From CBDCYS01 sp965226185 (GTDB lineage Bacteria > Acidobacteriota > Terriglobia > Bryobacterales > UBA6623), in the NCBI GenBank assembly GCA_965226185.1, contig CBDDCT010000004.1, positions 496,001-560,000 on the forward strand: 64,000 nucleotides of DNA, in the 5' to 3' direction. Positions 17,064 through 27,735 of the stretch are shown here, one piece after another; within the stretch, counting starts at the first letter, position 1; every line of letters begins with the position of its first letter. The notes beneath the pieces were generated by a model. The model was not told the origin of the DNA, did not search any database, and worked only from the letters and a program-made list of their open reading frames with translations. The position numbers and the translations under genes are program-made.

Positions 17064-18863
17064 ATGACCACCCGAATCATCACCGCCGTATTGGCCCTTT
17101 GCGCCATCCAGTTGCCGGCCGCCGAAATCGCGCACGGCCCGATTCTGGGCCGCCTTGGCGCGACTGAAATCGGCGTCTGGGCCAGGACCAAGCGGGCCGG
17201 CGAATTCCGCGTTCGCTACGGCACGTCGCGCGGCGATCTCAGTCAGCTTTCCGATTCCGTACGCACGACCATCGATCACGACAACGCCAACTGGGTTCAC
17301 ATCACGGGACTCGAGCCCAATACCAAGTATTACTACGAAGTCGTGGGAGACCCCGGCGGCCGCAGGCGAGAAAAGCTCGGCGGGGATTTCAGCACGCTGC
17401 CCGACGCCAACACCTTCCGCCATCCCACGCAAAACCCAAAGGGCTTGTTCAACTACAGCTTTGAATACGCTTGCGGCAACAACCAGCCGAGCGACCCCAG
17501 CCTGCCGGGGTTTCGCACCATGCTCCGCGAGATCGAAGACAAGATCAATTTCGCGATCCTTGACGGAGACTGGATTTACGAGGAGAAGCGCGACTATACC
17601 CCCGAAGCCTGGAGCACGCAAGTGGCGGCGGCGCGCGTGCCGCGCATCGTCGATCTGGCTCCGACTATCGTCGGCGTCTGGGAGAACTACAAACTGTATC
17701 TCACGCGCGGGCTGAACCTCGCCGACTGGCACCGCGAAGTGCCGTCTTTCTTCATGTTCGACGACCACGAAATGCTCAACGACGTGAACGGCACGGGGAC
17801 GCCCGGGCTGCGCAACCGGCGCGCGGCGTTTCGGGATATCGGCATCCGGGCCTGGTACGACTACCTGGGCTGGTCGAACCCGATCCCTTGGGCGCAGGAT
17901 ATCCATTTCGGCAAGGCGCGGCTCACCGGCGGCAGCGACATTTTGGAAGATCCATCGGCTGACTTCCGCGAGCTGAAGCGTGATCAAATCGGCACGCTCA
18001 CCGTGCACTGGGGAACGCCGGACGCCGGGGTCAACAACCTTGCGCTTGATAGCGTGGGTGGAGATCCCAACGCGGGCGTTTACGAGATCACCGAAGTTCT
18101 CGACCGCAACCGCCTCCGCATCTCGCCCGCAGCTAAAGAAGACGGCCAGGCATCTTACTCAGTGGGGCGTTTTTCGCACTTCAGACAAAAGATCTCCAAC
18201 ACCGAGTTCTTTTATATCGATACTCGCAGCCACCGCATGATGCACGACCTCCGCAATCCCTTCGAGGAAGGCATCTCGGTCCTCGGCGCGCCGCAAAAGG
18301 CCTGGCTCAAGAAAGGGATGCGGGAGAGCGACGCGGACTTTCTCTTCGTCGTCTCTTCGGTCAATTTGATGGTGCCCCATGTGTTGGGCGGCACCGACAA
18401 ACGAAACAAAGACGAGGCATGGACCTCTGTTGCCGTCGAACGGGAGGAGCTGATCGACTTCTGGGATTCCCTCGGAAAACCCGTGTTCGTGCTAACCGGG
18501 GACCTGCACAACAGCTTTGCGATCAAGATTACCGATCGCGTCTGGGAGTTCGCCTCCGGGCCGCACAACTCGAGCAATCACCGCTTGGCCGAGGAATCCG
18601 ACCGGCCGACGAGCGGAAAGTTCGAGTCCCGCGGCCGCGAATGCGATATCCGCTGGTCGACCTTCATCCCCAACGAGACCGCGGGCCGCCGCCGCCGGCC
18701 GGTCTACACCGTCGTTCAGGTGAACAACACGTTCCGCATTCCGGAGTTTGAACCGGGCAAAGACGTCTGGGCCGCCTACGACCGGCCGCAGGTGGTCTTC
18801 CAGTATTACGACGGGTTGACGGGCGACCTGCTGTATGCGGAGTCGATCTTGCCCGGCGAGTGA
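17064..18863 (+). CDS. PhoD-like alkaline phosphatase, secreted
   Basis: 599 residues, ATG 17064 preceded by GGAGGGAG. A short signal peptide (RIITAVLALCAIQLPAAE) is followed by the PhoD N-terminal Fn3-like domain (GVWARTKRAGEFRVRYG, GLEPNTKYYYEVVG). The metallophosphatase core shows NFAILDGDWIYEE, FFMFDDHEMLNDVNG and VFVLTGDLHNSFA, matching PhoD metal ligands. PhoD enzymes hydrolyse phosphomonoesters and diesters outside the cell using Fe/Ca. A non-conserved insert sits between the DDHE and GDLH motifs. The gene is bracketed by inverted copies of a REP-like element, and a 174-bp palindromic element follows its stop codon by four bases. Confidence 0.88.
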   Translation: MTTRIITAVLALCAIQLPAAEIAHGPILGRLGATEIGVWARTKRAGEFRVRYGTSRGDLSQLSDSVRTTIDHDNANWVHITGLEPNTKYYYEVVGDPGGRRREKLGGDFSTLPDANTFRHPTQNPKGLFNYSFEYACGNNQPSDPSLPGFRTMLREIEDKINFAILDGDWIYEEKRDYTPEAWSTQVAAARVPRIVDLAPTIVGVWENYKLYLTRGLNLADWHREVPSFFMFDDHEMLNDVNGTGTPGLRNRRAAFRDIGIRAWYDYLGWSNPIPWAQDIHFGKARLTGGSDILEDPSADFRELKRDQIGTLTVHWGTPDAGVNNLALDSVGGDPNAGVYEITEVLDRNRLRISPAAKEDGQASYSVGRFSHFRQKISNTEFFYIDTRSHRMMHDLRNPFEEGISVLGAPQKAWLKKGMRESDADFLFVVSSVNLMVPHVLGGTDKRNKDEAWTSVAVEREELIDFWDSLGKPVFVLTGDLHNSFAIKITDRVWEFASGPHNSSNHRLAEESDRPTSGKFESRGRECDIRWSTFIPNETAGRRRRPVYTVVQVNNTFRIPEFEPGKDVWAAYDRPQVVFQYYDGLTGDLLYAESILPGE

Positions 18864-18867
18864 GCCC

Positions 18868-19041
18868 AGTAGCGACCGGCTTCAGCCGGTCCTTCGGCGC
18901 GAAGCGGCGACGCCCATCGCAAACGGGGCAATCAATTCCGGACGGCTGCGTAGGGCGGTGGGCAGCAGTCCAGGCCTGCGCCGGCGGAGGCCGACGCTGC
19001 CCGCCGGGAGGCGCGCGGACCGGCTGAAGCCGGCCGCTACT
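18868..19041. mobile_element. 174-bp MITE-like element with 25-bp terminal inverted repeats
   Basis: The left end AGTAGCGACCGGCTTCAGCC (18868 on) matches the reverse complement of the right end (19017-19041) over 25 bases with one mismatch. Each arm itself folds, for example GACCGGC-TTCA-GCCGGTC. It has no ORF. The left arm resembles the palindrome embedded in the kinase gene at 15002. No target duplication is clear. Confidence 0.65.
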
Positions 19042-19087
19042 ATGTCGCCAGGAATGGCGCCACGGCACGCAAGAATGCGTGCGCCAC
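19041..19087 (-). repeat. Two-hairpin REP-like element, copy 2 (inverted)
   Basis: The reverse complement reads GTGGCGCACGC-ATTCT-GCGTGCCG and then a second hairpin ending CGACATA. It has the same scaffold as the copies at 16936 and 57714. The stem change T to C at the base of hairpin 1 restores pairing with GTGCC. It directly abuts the 174-bp element and lies 48 bp before the next gene. Confidence 0.75.
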
Positions 19088-19134
19088 GTCGCGCGCGCGG
19101 AATGGAGAGGCCATCGATAAACTGACCACTAGCC

Positions 19135-19992
19135 ATGGCTGACAACTACGAATTCAAACTTGCTGTCTGCAACGAGCTTTTTGAGGGCTCGGATTTCGCC
19201 TCCTCCTGCCGCTTGCTCAAAAAGGTCGGCTGGCAGGGCATCGAAATCGCGCCGTTCACCCTCCAAAAAGACGCCAGCGCGCTTCCCGCCGAGCGCCGCC
19301 GCGAGGTGCGCGACATCATTGTCTCCGAAGGCCTCGAGTTTGTCGGGCTGCACTGGCTCACCGTCGGTCCGGAGGGATTGCACGTCACCACCCCGGACGA
19401 AAGCCAGCGCAGCAACAGTTGGGATTTCGTACGGCGGCTGGTTGACCTCTGCGCTGACCTGCGGCCCGAAGGCGGAACCGGAGGCGTCATGGTCTTCGGT
19501 TCCCCATTCCAGCGCCGCACGGACGGCGCTTTTCCCGTCGATGTCGCCGTCCGCAACTTTACCGGCGGCGTTCGCTCCATTGCGCCTCTGCTAGAGGAAC
19601 GCGGCGTCACTTTTTGCGTCGAGGCCCTTCCGATAGCCCAGTCCGATGTGATTCTGACGCTGGACGAGGCGGTTCAGGTTGTCCGCGAGGTGAACAGTCC
19701 GGCGGTGCAAACGATGTTCGATTCCCACAACGCCATCGATGAGGCCGAACCGCACGCGGACATTGTCAAGAAGCATTGGGACCTGATTCGCCACATCCAT
19801 GTCAACGAGCTGGATGGAAGCTACCCGCGTCCCGGCGGCGGTTACGATTTCAAGCCGGTGCTGCAGGTGGCCAAGGACCGCGCTTTCGGCGGCTGGGTTT
19901 CCATGGAAGTTTTCGACTTCACGCCAGGCTCGGAAAAGATCGTCACCGAAGCGTACGCCTACCTGCGTGATCAGATCGGGCAGTTGAACTAG
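19135..19992 (+). CDS. Sugar phosphate isomerase/epimerase (xylose-isomerase-like TIM barrel)
   Basis: 285 residues. The N-terminus NYEFKLAVCNELFEGSDF and the motif GWQGIEIAPF are typical of the AP-endonuclease-2/xylose-isomerase-like TIM-barrel family. Metal-binding residues appear as VEALP, MFDSHNA, HIHVNELDGS and SMEVFDF. Members interconvert ketose epimers or act on inosose or hydroxypyruvate. The exact substrate is not deducible. The gene ends three bases before the downstream NDP-sugar epimerase starts, so they are co-transcribed and probably belong to one sugar pathway. Confidence 0.85.
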   Translation: MADNYEFKLAVCNELFEGSDFASSCRLLKKVGWQGIEIAPFTLQKDASALPAERRREVRDIIVSEGLEFVGLHWLTVGPEGLHVTTPDESQRSNSWDFVRRLVDLCADLRPEGGTGGVMVFGSPFQRRTDGAFPVDVAVRNFTGGVRSIAPLLEERGVTFCVEALPIAQSDVILTLDEAVQVVREVNSPAVQTMFDSHNAIDEAEPHADIVKKHWDLIRHIHVNELDGSYPRPGGGYDFKPVLQVAKDRAFGGWVSMEVFDFTPGSEKIVTEAYAYLRDQIGQLN

Positions 19993-19995
19993 GGC

Positions 19996-20940
19996 ATGAA
20001 GAACGTTCTCGTCACGGGAGGCGCGGGTTTCATCGGATCAGCTTTGGTTCGGGGGCTGCTGGGGGAGGAGGGCGTCGAACGGGTCGTCGTGGTCGACAAC
20101 CTGCTCACCGGCAAGCAGACGAATCTCGATGACGTTCGCGAGGATATCGAGTTTCACGAGCTGGACATCCGGGACGGCGGCCGGCTCGAAGAGGTCTTTT
20201 CGGGAATTGACGTCGTCTTCCACGAAGCGGCCATTCCGTCAGTGCCGCGATCGATTGCCGAGCCCGAGTTGTCTCATGACGTCAACGTCAACGGCACTTT
20301 CAGCGTGCTGCTGGCGGCGCACAGGAAAAAGGTCAAACGGGTTGTTTACGCTGCTTCGTCCTCGGCCTATGGCGACACGCCGACTTTGCCCAAGACGGAG
20401 TCGATGGCGCCGAATCCCAAGTCCCCCTACGCCGTGCAGAAGCTACTGGGCGAGTATTACGCCAAAACGTTCTGGGAAGTCTTCGGCCTCGAAACAGTCT
20501 CGCTGCGTTACTTCAATGTATTCGGGCCGCGACAGGACCCCAGCTCGCCCTACTCGGGGGTGCTGTCGGTCTTTTGTCGAGCGATTCTGGAGTGCCGGGC
20601 GCCGACGATTTTCGGCGACGGCGAGCAGTCGAGAGACTTCACCTACGTGGACAACGTGGTGCGGCTCAACCTGCTGGCCGCCAAGTCCGCGGAAGCCGTG
20701 GGAAAGGTCTACAACGGCGGTATCGGACGCCGTTACACCCTCAATGAAACGTGGTCGCTTCTCGGCAAGATCGCGGGAGCGCGGATCGCGCCGGACTACG
20801 GCCCTCCTCGCGGCGGCGACGTACGCGACTCTCAAGCCGGCCTCGCCGCCGCGCGCCGTGATCTCGGCTACGAACCAATTGTTGGGTTCGAGGAAGGCCT
20901 GCGCCGAACATTGGAGTGGTACCGGGAAGCTGGGGAGTAG
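19996..20940 (+). CDS. NAD-dependent epimerase/dehydratase (UDP-glucose 4-epimerase-like, extended SDR)
   Basis: 314 residues from ATG 19996, three bases after the previous stop. The Rossmann nucleotide loop is GGAGFIGSALV, the catalytic pair YxxxK is in SPYAVQKLLGEYYAK, and the catalytic Ser lies in AASSSAYGDTP. The motif SLRYFNVFGPRQDP and a C-terminal sugar-nucleotide region (FGDGEQSRDFTYVDNVV) are typical of UDP-GlcNAc/UDP-Glc epimerases. It probably supplies activated sugars for surface polysaccharides. Which epimer it makes cannot be told from the sequence. Confidence 0.88.
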   Translation: MKNVLVTGGAGFIGSALVRGLLGEEGVERVVVVDNLLTGKQTNLDDVREDIEFHELDIRDGGRLEEVFSGIDVVFHEAAIPSVPRSIAEPELSHDVNVNGTFSVLLAAHRKKVKRVVYAASSSAYGDTPTLPKTESMAPNPKSPYAVQKLLGEYYAKTFWEVFGLETVSLRYFNVFGPRQDPSSPYSGVLSVFCRAILECRAPTIFGDGEQSRDFTYVDNVVRLNLLAAKSAEAVGKVYNGGIGRRYTLNETWSLLGKIAGARIAPDYGPPRGGDVRDSQAGLAAARRDLGYEPIVGFEEGLRRTLEWYREAGE

Positions 20941-20985
20941 CGCCGCCAAGCCGGGCCTGCCGCCCGTTGACGGCAACCCGACACC

Positions 20986-22236
20986 CTACAGCCGGGTGAC
21001 CGACTTCCCGCGGAGTAAGTACCACACCGCGATCACGCCGAGGGCTGCTCCGTTCAGTGCCACGATCATCGGCGCTCCCAGATGGCCCGCCAAAGAGCCG
21101 GCCGCCAGATTACCCAGCGGCATGGCGCCCCGAAACGCCGTGTTCAGCACGCTCATGATCCGCCCCCGCAATTCTTCCGGCGCGAGGTGCTGAACGAGGG
21201 AGTTGATCATGGCAAAGACCGCCAGCATCGTCCCGCCCGCCAGGAAAGCGAAGAAAAGGGCGACCCAAAGATTTCCGCTCAGCGCAAAAGCCAGCAGGGC
21301 GGCGCCGAGACCGAGCTGCGTTATCAGCGCCCTTCGGCCTTTGTTGGGCATGTTCCCGAGCCAGGCCACGACAAGCGCGCCGACCACGGCTCCGGCGCCA
21401 AAGACCGCGCCCATCAAACTGTATCCTTGCGCGCCGAGCTGGAAGGTCTCGCGAGCAAACACGGGCAACAAGGTCATCAGCGGAATCGCCAGAAACGCGG
21501 CGGCCAGCGACAGCACCATCAGCGACGTCAAAGCGCCGTCCCGAAACACGTATCCCACGCCCTCTTTGAGGCTCTGCCAAACGTCAACTTCCGTTTTTTT
21601 CGGTACAAACGTGATGTGAATCATGTAGAGCACGACAATCACGGACACGAACGTCACGGCGTTAATCGCAAAGCAGGCCGCCGCTCCGACAGCCGCGAAG
21701 ACAACGCCGCCGATCAGCCTCCCGATGACGCTCGCAAGATTGAATTGGATCGACATCAGCGCGACCGCGTTCTGCAAATCTTTCTTGTCCACGAGAGAAG
21801 GGATAAGCGCCTGGTAGGCCGGCCCGCCGAAAGCTTGTCCGAAGCCGTTCATCAGCGCGGCGGCCATGATATGCCAGACTTCGATCACGTCCAGCCACAG
21901 CAAGACGGCCAGAATCACCGCGGCCAGCATTTGGATGTATTGCGAGACCGCCAAGATCTTGCGGCGGTCCATGCGGTCCGCGGCAACACCGCCAAATAGT
22001 GAGAGCAGCAGAATCGGCGCTCCGTTGAGGAACGCTGTCAGCCCGAGCAGGAAGGGCGAGTCGGTCAGCGTGTAAACGAGCCAGCTCTGGGCGACTTCCT
22101 GAACAAAGTAGCCGCTCGTGGAGGTAAAAGCTCCCGTCCACATGAGCCGGAAATTGCGGTACTGAAAAGCCCGGAAGGTTGTGCTCAGTACGCCGCGTTT
22201 CGCGGGGTCGTCTGCCTGAGGCTGAGGCGTACTCAT
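20986..22236 (-). CDS. MFS transporter (MFS_3/DHA3-like drug or siderophore exporter)
   Basis: ATG 22236 (MSTPQPQADDPAKRG) is preferred to the TTG 15 codons upstream. About 416 residues with roughly 12 hydrophobic segments. The N-terminal FRAFQYRNFRLMWTGAFTS and GGVAADRMDRRKIL (motif A in loop 2-3), together with GFGQAFGGPAYQALIPSLV, match the MFS_3 group that includes EntS-like exporters. It would export small molecules by proton antiport. It converges tail to tail with the epimerase gene 45 bases away. Confidence 0.87.
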   Translation of the reverse strand: MSTPQPQADDPAKRGVLSTTFRAFQYRNFRLMWTGAFTSTSGYFVQEVAQSWLVYTLTDSPFLLGLTAFLNGAPILLLSLFGGVAADRMDRRKILAVSQYIQMLAAVILAVLLWLDVIEVWHIMAAALMNGFGQAFGGPAYQALIPSLVDKKDLQNAVALMSIQFNLASVIGRLIGGVVFAAVGAAACFAINAVTFVSVIVVLYMIHITFVPKKTEVDVWQSLKEGVGYVFRDGALTSLMVLSLAAAFLAIPLMTLLPVFARETFQLGAQGYSLMGAVFGAGAVVGALVVAWLGNMPNKGRRALITQLGLGAALLAFALSGNLWVALFFAFLAGGTMLAVFAMINSLVQHLAPEELRGRIMSVLNTAFRGAMPLGNLAAGSLAGHLGAPMIVALNGAALGVIAVWYLLRGKSVTRL

Positions 22237-22564
22237 TCGTAGCTGGGTTCCGGGGCGCGAGAAACCGGTGCGGGACAACAACCTCCCGCCGAGGGGAAAC
22301 TTATCTTCTCATATTGGCTGGGGCAGGATTGCAGCGCGTCGAAAAGGGTGACCGCGGGCTGACGCCAGCGGCTCTGAGTTGCTTCCACGATTGGTTCGGC
22401 GGTTTGAAAAAGCCGGCGGGAACGTGTGGAGGGCGGCCATCACGCGCTCGCCGCGATCCGACTATAATCGGTAAGTCTCGGCGGTGGGAAAGCATTTGAT
22501 CGGACCTCTCTTCGGCGCCGTTCGCGCCGGATTCCGCTGACAAACAGACTTGCGAGCTCGATCT

Positions 22565-24052
<1,488 letters not shown>

Positions 24053-24146
24053 CACGGGGGCGGCGCGGCTCATTCAAGTTCACCTTCGGCGCTCCGCTCG
24101 GAAGCACTGACTTGCTGGTGATTCCGAAACGCCGCAAGTCCCGGTG

Positions 24147-24389
24147 CTACTGGACGGGGATGACCTTTTTCAGCTCCTTTATGAGTGGCGGTAATTCCTC
24201 CGTTACGGTCTCCCAAACCGTAGTCAGGTTCACGTCAAAGTAGCGGTGAATCAGAAAGTCTCGCATTCCCGCCATTTTTTTTCAGGGGATCTCGGGGTGG
24301 GCAGTGTGAAACTGGATCTCCTCGGTGATTTTGTAGTGCGAGATCGTTTGGTTGATCACGGCTTTAACCGCCGGGCCGCTCCGCACGCA
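24147..24389 (-). pseudogene. C-terminal remnant of a HepT-like HEPN toxin, with TGA in place of a conserved Trp
   Basis: I read this frame by hand: ...VKAVINQTISHYKITEE, then FHTAHPEIP, TGA at 24282-24284, then KKMAGMRDFLIHRYFDVNL, WETVTEELPPLI and a TAG at 24147-24149. HepT/DUF86 proteins carry HPEIPW followed by GMRDxLIHxYF, so TGA replaces the expected Trp codon. The RxxxxH catalytic motif (RDFLIH) is present. It lacks an N-terminus: the frame runs straight back into the stop of the DinB gene. See also 24910-25086. Confidence 0.75.
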
Positions 24390-24908
24390 CTAAGCCTGGG
24401 CCGGCATCTCCATGGGTTCATCGGCGCTGGGACCGTAGATCTGGGGAACTTTGCCCCCCATTGCCCGCAGGTACGCCGATAGTTGCCCCCTGTGGTGAAC
24501 CGAGTGACAAATCAACAAAGACAAGAACTCGGCAGCCGACGTATTGATCATTCCCATGAGGGACATTTGTTTGGCCAGATGCTCGCCCGATAAAGACTTC
24601 ACCTTTTGGATTCGGCTCGGCAGAGCCTCGTTATAGGATTCCACCGCCTGAGCCGGCGTCATGATGCCGCAGGCATCGGTTTGGTCTGGTGGGGGCTTGA
24701 ACTCAAGATCAATGACCGCGTCAAGAAACCACGCGTCTTCCAAGACGAGGTGGCGCGCCAGTTCCAAGGCGGTGCGAGATTTAGGATCAGGCCGGTAGTC
24801 CTGGCTCTCCTCAGGGATGGCGTTGATAACCCTTGCTGTGGCGCCGGCCTCCTGTTCGAAGACCGACATGAAAAAGCCGGCCATGATTTTGCTTTCTTCC
24901 GGATTCAT
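24390..24908 (-). CDS. DinB-family protein
   Basis: 172 residues from ATG 24908. It has the DinB/YfiT four-helix-bundle pattern with metal-ligand histidines in LARHLVLEDAWFLD and CHSVHHRGQLSAYLR. Such proteins bind a divalent metal and often act as thiol-dependent transferases; the substrate here is unknown. It is intact and lies between two pieces of a hepT gene, in the same orientation. Its ATG follows the stop of the N-terminal hepT piece by one base. Confidence 0.88.
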   Translation of the reverse strand: MNPEESKIMAGFFMSVFEQEAGATARVINAIPEESQDYRPDPKSRTALELARHLVLEDAWFLDAVIDLEFKPPPDQTDACGIMTPAQAVESYNEALPSRIQKVKSLSGEHLAKQMSLMGMINTSAAEFLSLLICHSVHHRGQLSAYLRAMGGKVPQIYGPSADEPMEMPAQA

Positions 24909-24909
24909 T

Positions 24910-25086
24910 TTATTTTTCCCGTGGTGCGAAGTTCTGATATTGCTTGGTCTGAATACAAGACAGCCGTTTGTGCAGCACGCGTCCTTGAGCGTTCTGCTCG
25001 AACGAGTTTAGCGCACCGTGGAATGACAGCGCTTCTTCCGCCGCGTCCAAGATGTGCCGCAAGCGCGAAAGGTCATGCTTGCGCAT
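24910..25086 (-). pseudogene. N-terminal remnant of a HepT-like HEPN toxin
   Basis: 58 residues from ATG 25086, overlapping the end of the mntA-like gene by 14 bases, as in intact MNT-HEPN operons. The start MRKHDLSRLRHILDAAEEAL matches the first helix of HepT proteins. It then loses similarity (SCIQTKQYQNFAPREK) and stops just before the DinB start. With the piece at 24147-24389 it makes a toxin gene that is no longer whole. Confidence 0.65.
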
Positions 25087-25381
25087 ACCAGACCCGTGCA
25101 CCGGCGATGACTTCGTCGCGAAAGTAGCGGCTCAAATCCCGCTGCGTTCGCAAGTCTACCTTTCTGCCCCCCAAAGTGGAAGAAAGCTCTTGCTCGATGT
25201 CAAACAAACCGAAGAATCCCGGCTCATGTCCCGGCTCGAATTCGATCAGCACATCGACATCGCTGTGAGGACCGAAGTCGTCGCGCAGCACCGAGCCGAA
25301 AAACGCCAGCTTGCGAATATGATGGCGGCGGCACAACCCGGCGACAGCCTCGCCGGGGACGTCGAGGTTGCGTGCCTTCAA
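25073..25381 (-). CDS. MntA-like minimal nucleotidyltransferase (antitoxin of MNT-HEPN module)
   Basis: The frame runs to 25489, but homologues begin near TTG 25381 (LKARNLDVPGEAVAGL), giving about 102 residues. The Pol-beta nucleotidyltransferase signature is LAFFGSVLRDDFGPHSDVDVLIEF: GSxxR followed by SDVDVL, the two metal-binding aspartates. In intact modules MntA AMPylates a Tyr of HepT and neutralises it. Here the partner toxin is broken, so the antitoxin is probably a leftover. The product overlaps the beginning of the broken hepT. Confidence 0.8.
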   Translation of the reverse strand: MKARNLDVPGEAVAGLCRRHHIRKLAFFGSVLRDDFGPHSDVDVLIEFEPGHEPGFFGLFDIEQELSSTLGGRKVDLRTQRDLSRYFRDEVIAGARVWYAQA

Positions 25382-25487
25382 CTCGGCCGGTTGTTGCGGG
25401 GATCGTGCCGGTTCGGCCACGGTTGATCTCCTTGAACTTTCCCCATTATCACCTACCGGCGAAACGTGCTCGTGTAGAATGCTCTTC

Positions 25488-27668
25488 ATGAGAAACCTCT
25501 TTCCGGCTGCTGTCGCCGTTTGCTGCCTGTCCCTCTCCTTATTTACGCAAGAAACGTTCGCTCAGGAAAAGCTGGTTCGGGGGTTCACCCGCGGCCAGTC
25601 AGCAAAACAGCGGGCCCTCGAAGAAAAGATCAAGAAAATCCCCCAGCCGGCCAATGTGCGCGAGTACATCCGGGTGATGTCGGAGGAGCCGCATCATACC
25701 GGCAGTGAAGCCGGACGCAAGGTGGCGCGGTACGTCCTCAATAAGTTCATCGAGTGGAGACTCGACGCGGAGATCGAAGAGTTCGACGGGCTGATGCCGA
25801 CGCCACGCGAACGCCACCTGGAAATGCTGGCGCCCGAGAAGTACGTCGCCAAGCTCCAGGAGCCGGCTATTCCCGAGGACAAGGATTCCTCCGACCTCGG
25901 CCAGCTTCCGACTTACAACGCCTACTCACCCGACGGTGACGTGACCGGGCAGCTCGTCTACGTCAACTACGGCATGCCGGCCGACTACGAGCGGCTGGAA
26001 GAGCTGGGTGTGGACGTCACCGGCAAGCTCGTCATCGCCCGCTACTATGGCGGCTGGCGCGGCATCAAGCCCAAGGTCGCCGCCGAACACGGCGCGGTCG
26101 GCTGCATCATCTATTCCGACCCCAAGGACGACGGATACTACGGCGACGACGTCTATCCGGAGGGTCAGAATCGCCCTGATTTCGGCGTGCAGCGCGGCAG
26201 CACGATGGACATGCCGATCCACCCCGGCGACCCACTTTCACCTGGTTGGGGATCAGAGCCGGGCGGACGAAAGCTCGAGATCTCGGAATCGAAGACGCTG
26301 CCGAAGATTCCCGTTCTGCCCGTCTCCTACAGTGACGCCCTGCCGCTGCTGCGCAATCTCGGCGGGCCCGTCGCCCCCAAGGAATGGCGCGGAGCGCTGC
26401 CCATTACCTATCACGTGGGGCCCGGACCGGCCAAGGTGCGCCTCAAGGTCGCCTTCGACTGGAATATCACCACCGGAGAAAACGTCATCGCGCGAATCCC
26501 CGGCAGCGAGTTTCCCGACGAGTGGATCATCTACGGCAACCATCACGACGCCTGGGTTAATGGCGCCAGCGACCCGGTCAGCGGAAACGCCGCGCTCATG
26601 GAAACGGCCCGCACTCTTGCCGTCATGGTGAAGCAGGGCTGGAAGCCAAAGCGAACCATCATTTTCGCCAGTTGGGACGCCGAGGAATGGGGATTGATCG
26701 GCTCGACCGAATGGGCCGAAAAACACGCCGACGAGCTGCGTCAAAAGGCGGTCGTCTATTTCAACACGGACAGCAATCGCCAGGGCACGCTCCGTATGCA
26801 AGGCTCGCACACGCTGGAGAGGTTTCTCAACAACGTCGCACGCGGCCTCGAGGACCCGCGCACGGGCGAGACGATCTGGAAAGTCATCAAAGACAAGAGC
26901 CTCAAAGACGCCAAGGACGACGAAGATAAGAAGAAGAAAATCGACAGCCGCCCCGACCTTCGTATCGCTGCGCTGGGATCGGGGTCCGACTACACGGTGT
27001 TTCTCGATCACCTGGCGATTGCATCGACCAACCTGAGTTTCCGCGCGGAAGGGGGCGGTGTCTACCATTCCATCTACGATTCGTTTGACTGGTACCGCCG
27101 CTTTGGCGACCCGCAGTTCGTCTACGGCCGGGCCATGGCGCAATTCCATGCCGTGGCGCTGGCCCGCATGGCCGATGCGAGCGTGCTGCCCTTCGAGTTC
27201 ACCAATCTGGCCGACACGCTGGGTGTCTACTTGGACGAGCTGGATAAGCTCCTGACTGAAAAGAAAAAGAAGAAGGCCGCCGCGTCACTCGATCTGAAGC
27301 AACTGCGCGGTCCTTTGAAAGAGTTGAGCCGGGCGGCGGATGCGTATGAGAAAACGCTCGAAAAAATCTTTCGCGGGGGAGGGCCGAAGGGTGATGTCTC
27401 CAAGCTCAACGAGATTCTGCGCAAGGTCGAGCAAGCGATGGGGCGACCCGAGGGGCTGCCGGGAGAGCGCGAGTGGTACCGTCATCAGATTTACGCTCCA
27501 GGTTTCTACACCGGTTACGGCGTGAAGACGCTGCCGGGCATCCGCGAGGCCGTCGAGCAGGATCAATGGAAGACGGCCGAGGAGCAAATCGGCGTAATCA
27601 AGGAAATTTTTCGGGCGGTCGCAAAGCAGATCCAAGCGGCGGAGAAGGCGCTGCGGACGGGGGGCTGA
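25488..27668 (+). CDS. M28-family zinc peptidase with PA and transferrin-receptor-like dimerisation domains (glutamate carboxypeptidase II-like)
   Basis: 726 residues from ATG 25488, which begins a signal peptide (MRNLFPAAVAVCCLSLSLF). A PA domain occupies roughly residues 110-280 (TGKLVIARYYGGWRGIK, GAVGCIIYSDPKDDGYY). The M28 catalytic part shows IIYGNHHDAWVNGASDP (zinc His and bridging Asp), FASWDAEEWGLIGSTEWAE (catalytic Glu and zinc Glu), NTDSNRQG (zinc Asp) and GGGVYHSIYD (zinc His). A TFR-like dimerisation domain follows. Such enzymes trim peptides in the periplasm or outside. Its start lies 107 bases from the divergently transcribed mntA-like gene. Confidence 0.93.
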   Translation: MRNLFPAAVAVCCLSLSLFTQETFAQEKLVRGFTRGQSAKQRALEEKIKKIPQPANVREYIRVMSEEPHHTGSEAGRKVARYVLNKFIEWRLDAEIEEFDGLMPTPRERHLEMLAPEKYVAKLQEPAIPEDKDSSDLGQLPTYNAYSPDGDVTGQLVYVNYGMPADYERLEELGVDVTGKLVIARYYGGWRGIKPKVAAEHGAVGCIIYSDPKDDGYYGDDVYPEGQNRPDFGVQRGSTMDMPIHPGDPLSPGWGSEPGGRKLEISESKTLPKIPVLPVSYSDALPLLRNLGGPVAPKEWRGALPITYHVGPGPAKVRLKVAFDWNITTGENVIARIPGSEFPDEWIIYGNHHDAWVNGASDPVSGNAALMETARTLAVMVKQGWKPKRTIIFASWDAEEWGLIGSTEWAEKHADELRQKAVVYFNTDSNRQGTLRMQGSHTLERFLNNVARGLEDPRTGETIWKVIKDKSLKDAKDDEDKKKKIDSRPDLRIAALGSGSDYTVFLDHLAIASTNLSFRAEGGGVYHSIYDSFDWYRRFGDPQFVYGRAMAQFHAVALARMADASVLPFEFTNLADTLGVYLDELDKLLTEKKKKKAAASLDLKQLRGPLKELSRAADAYEKTLEKIFRGGGPKGDVSKLNEILRKVEQAMGRPEGLPGEREWYRHQIYAPGFYTGYGVKTLPGIREAVEQDQWKTAEEQIGVIKEIFRAVAKQIQAAEKALRTGG

Positions 27669-27735
27669 CCGAAATCGGAGGACACGCGTTCCCGATGTTC
27701 CAGCCTGAATTGCCCGTAACATATTGAACCCGAAC

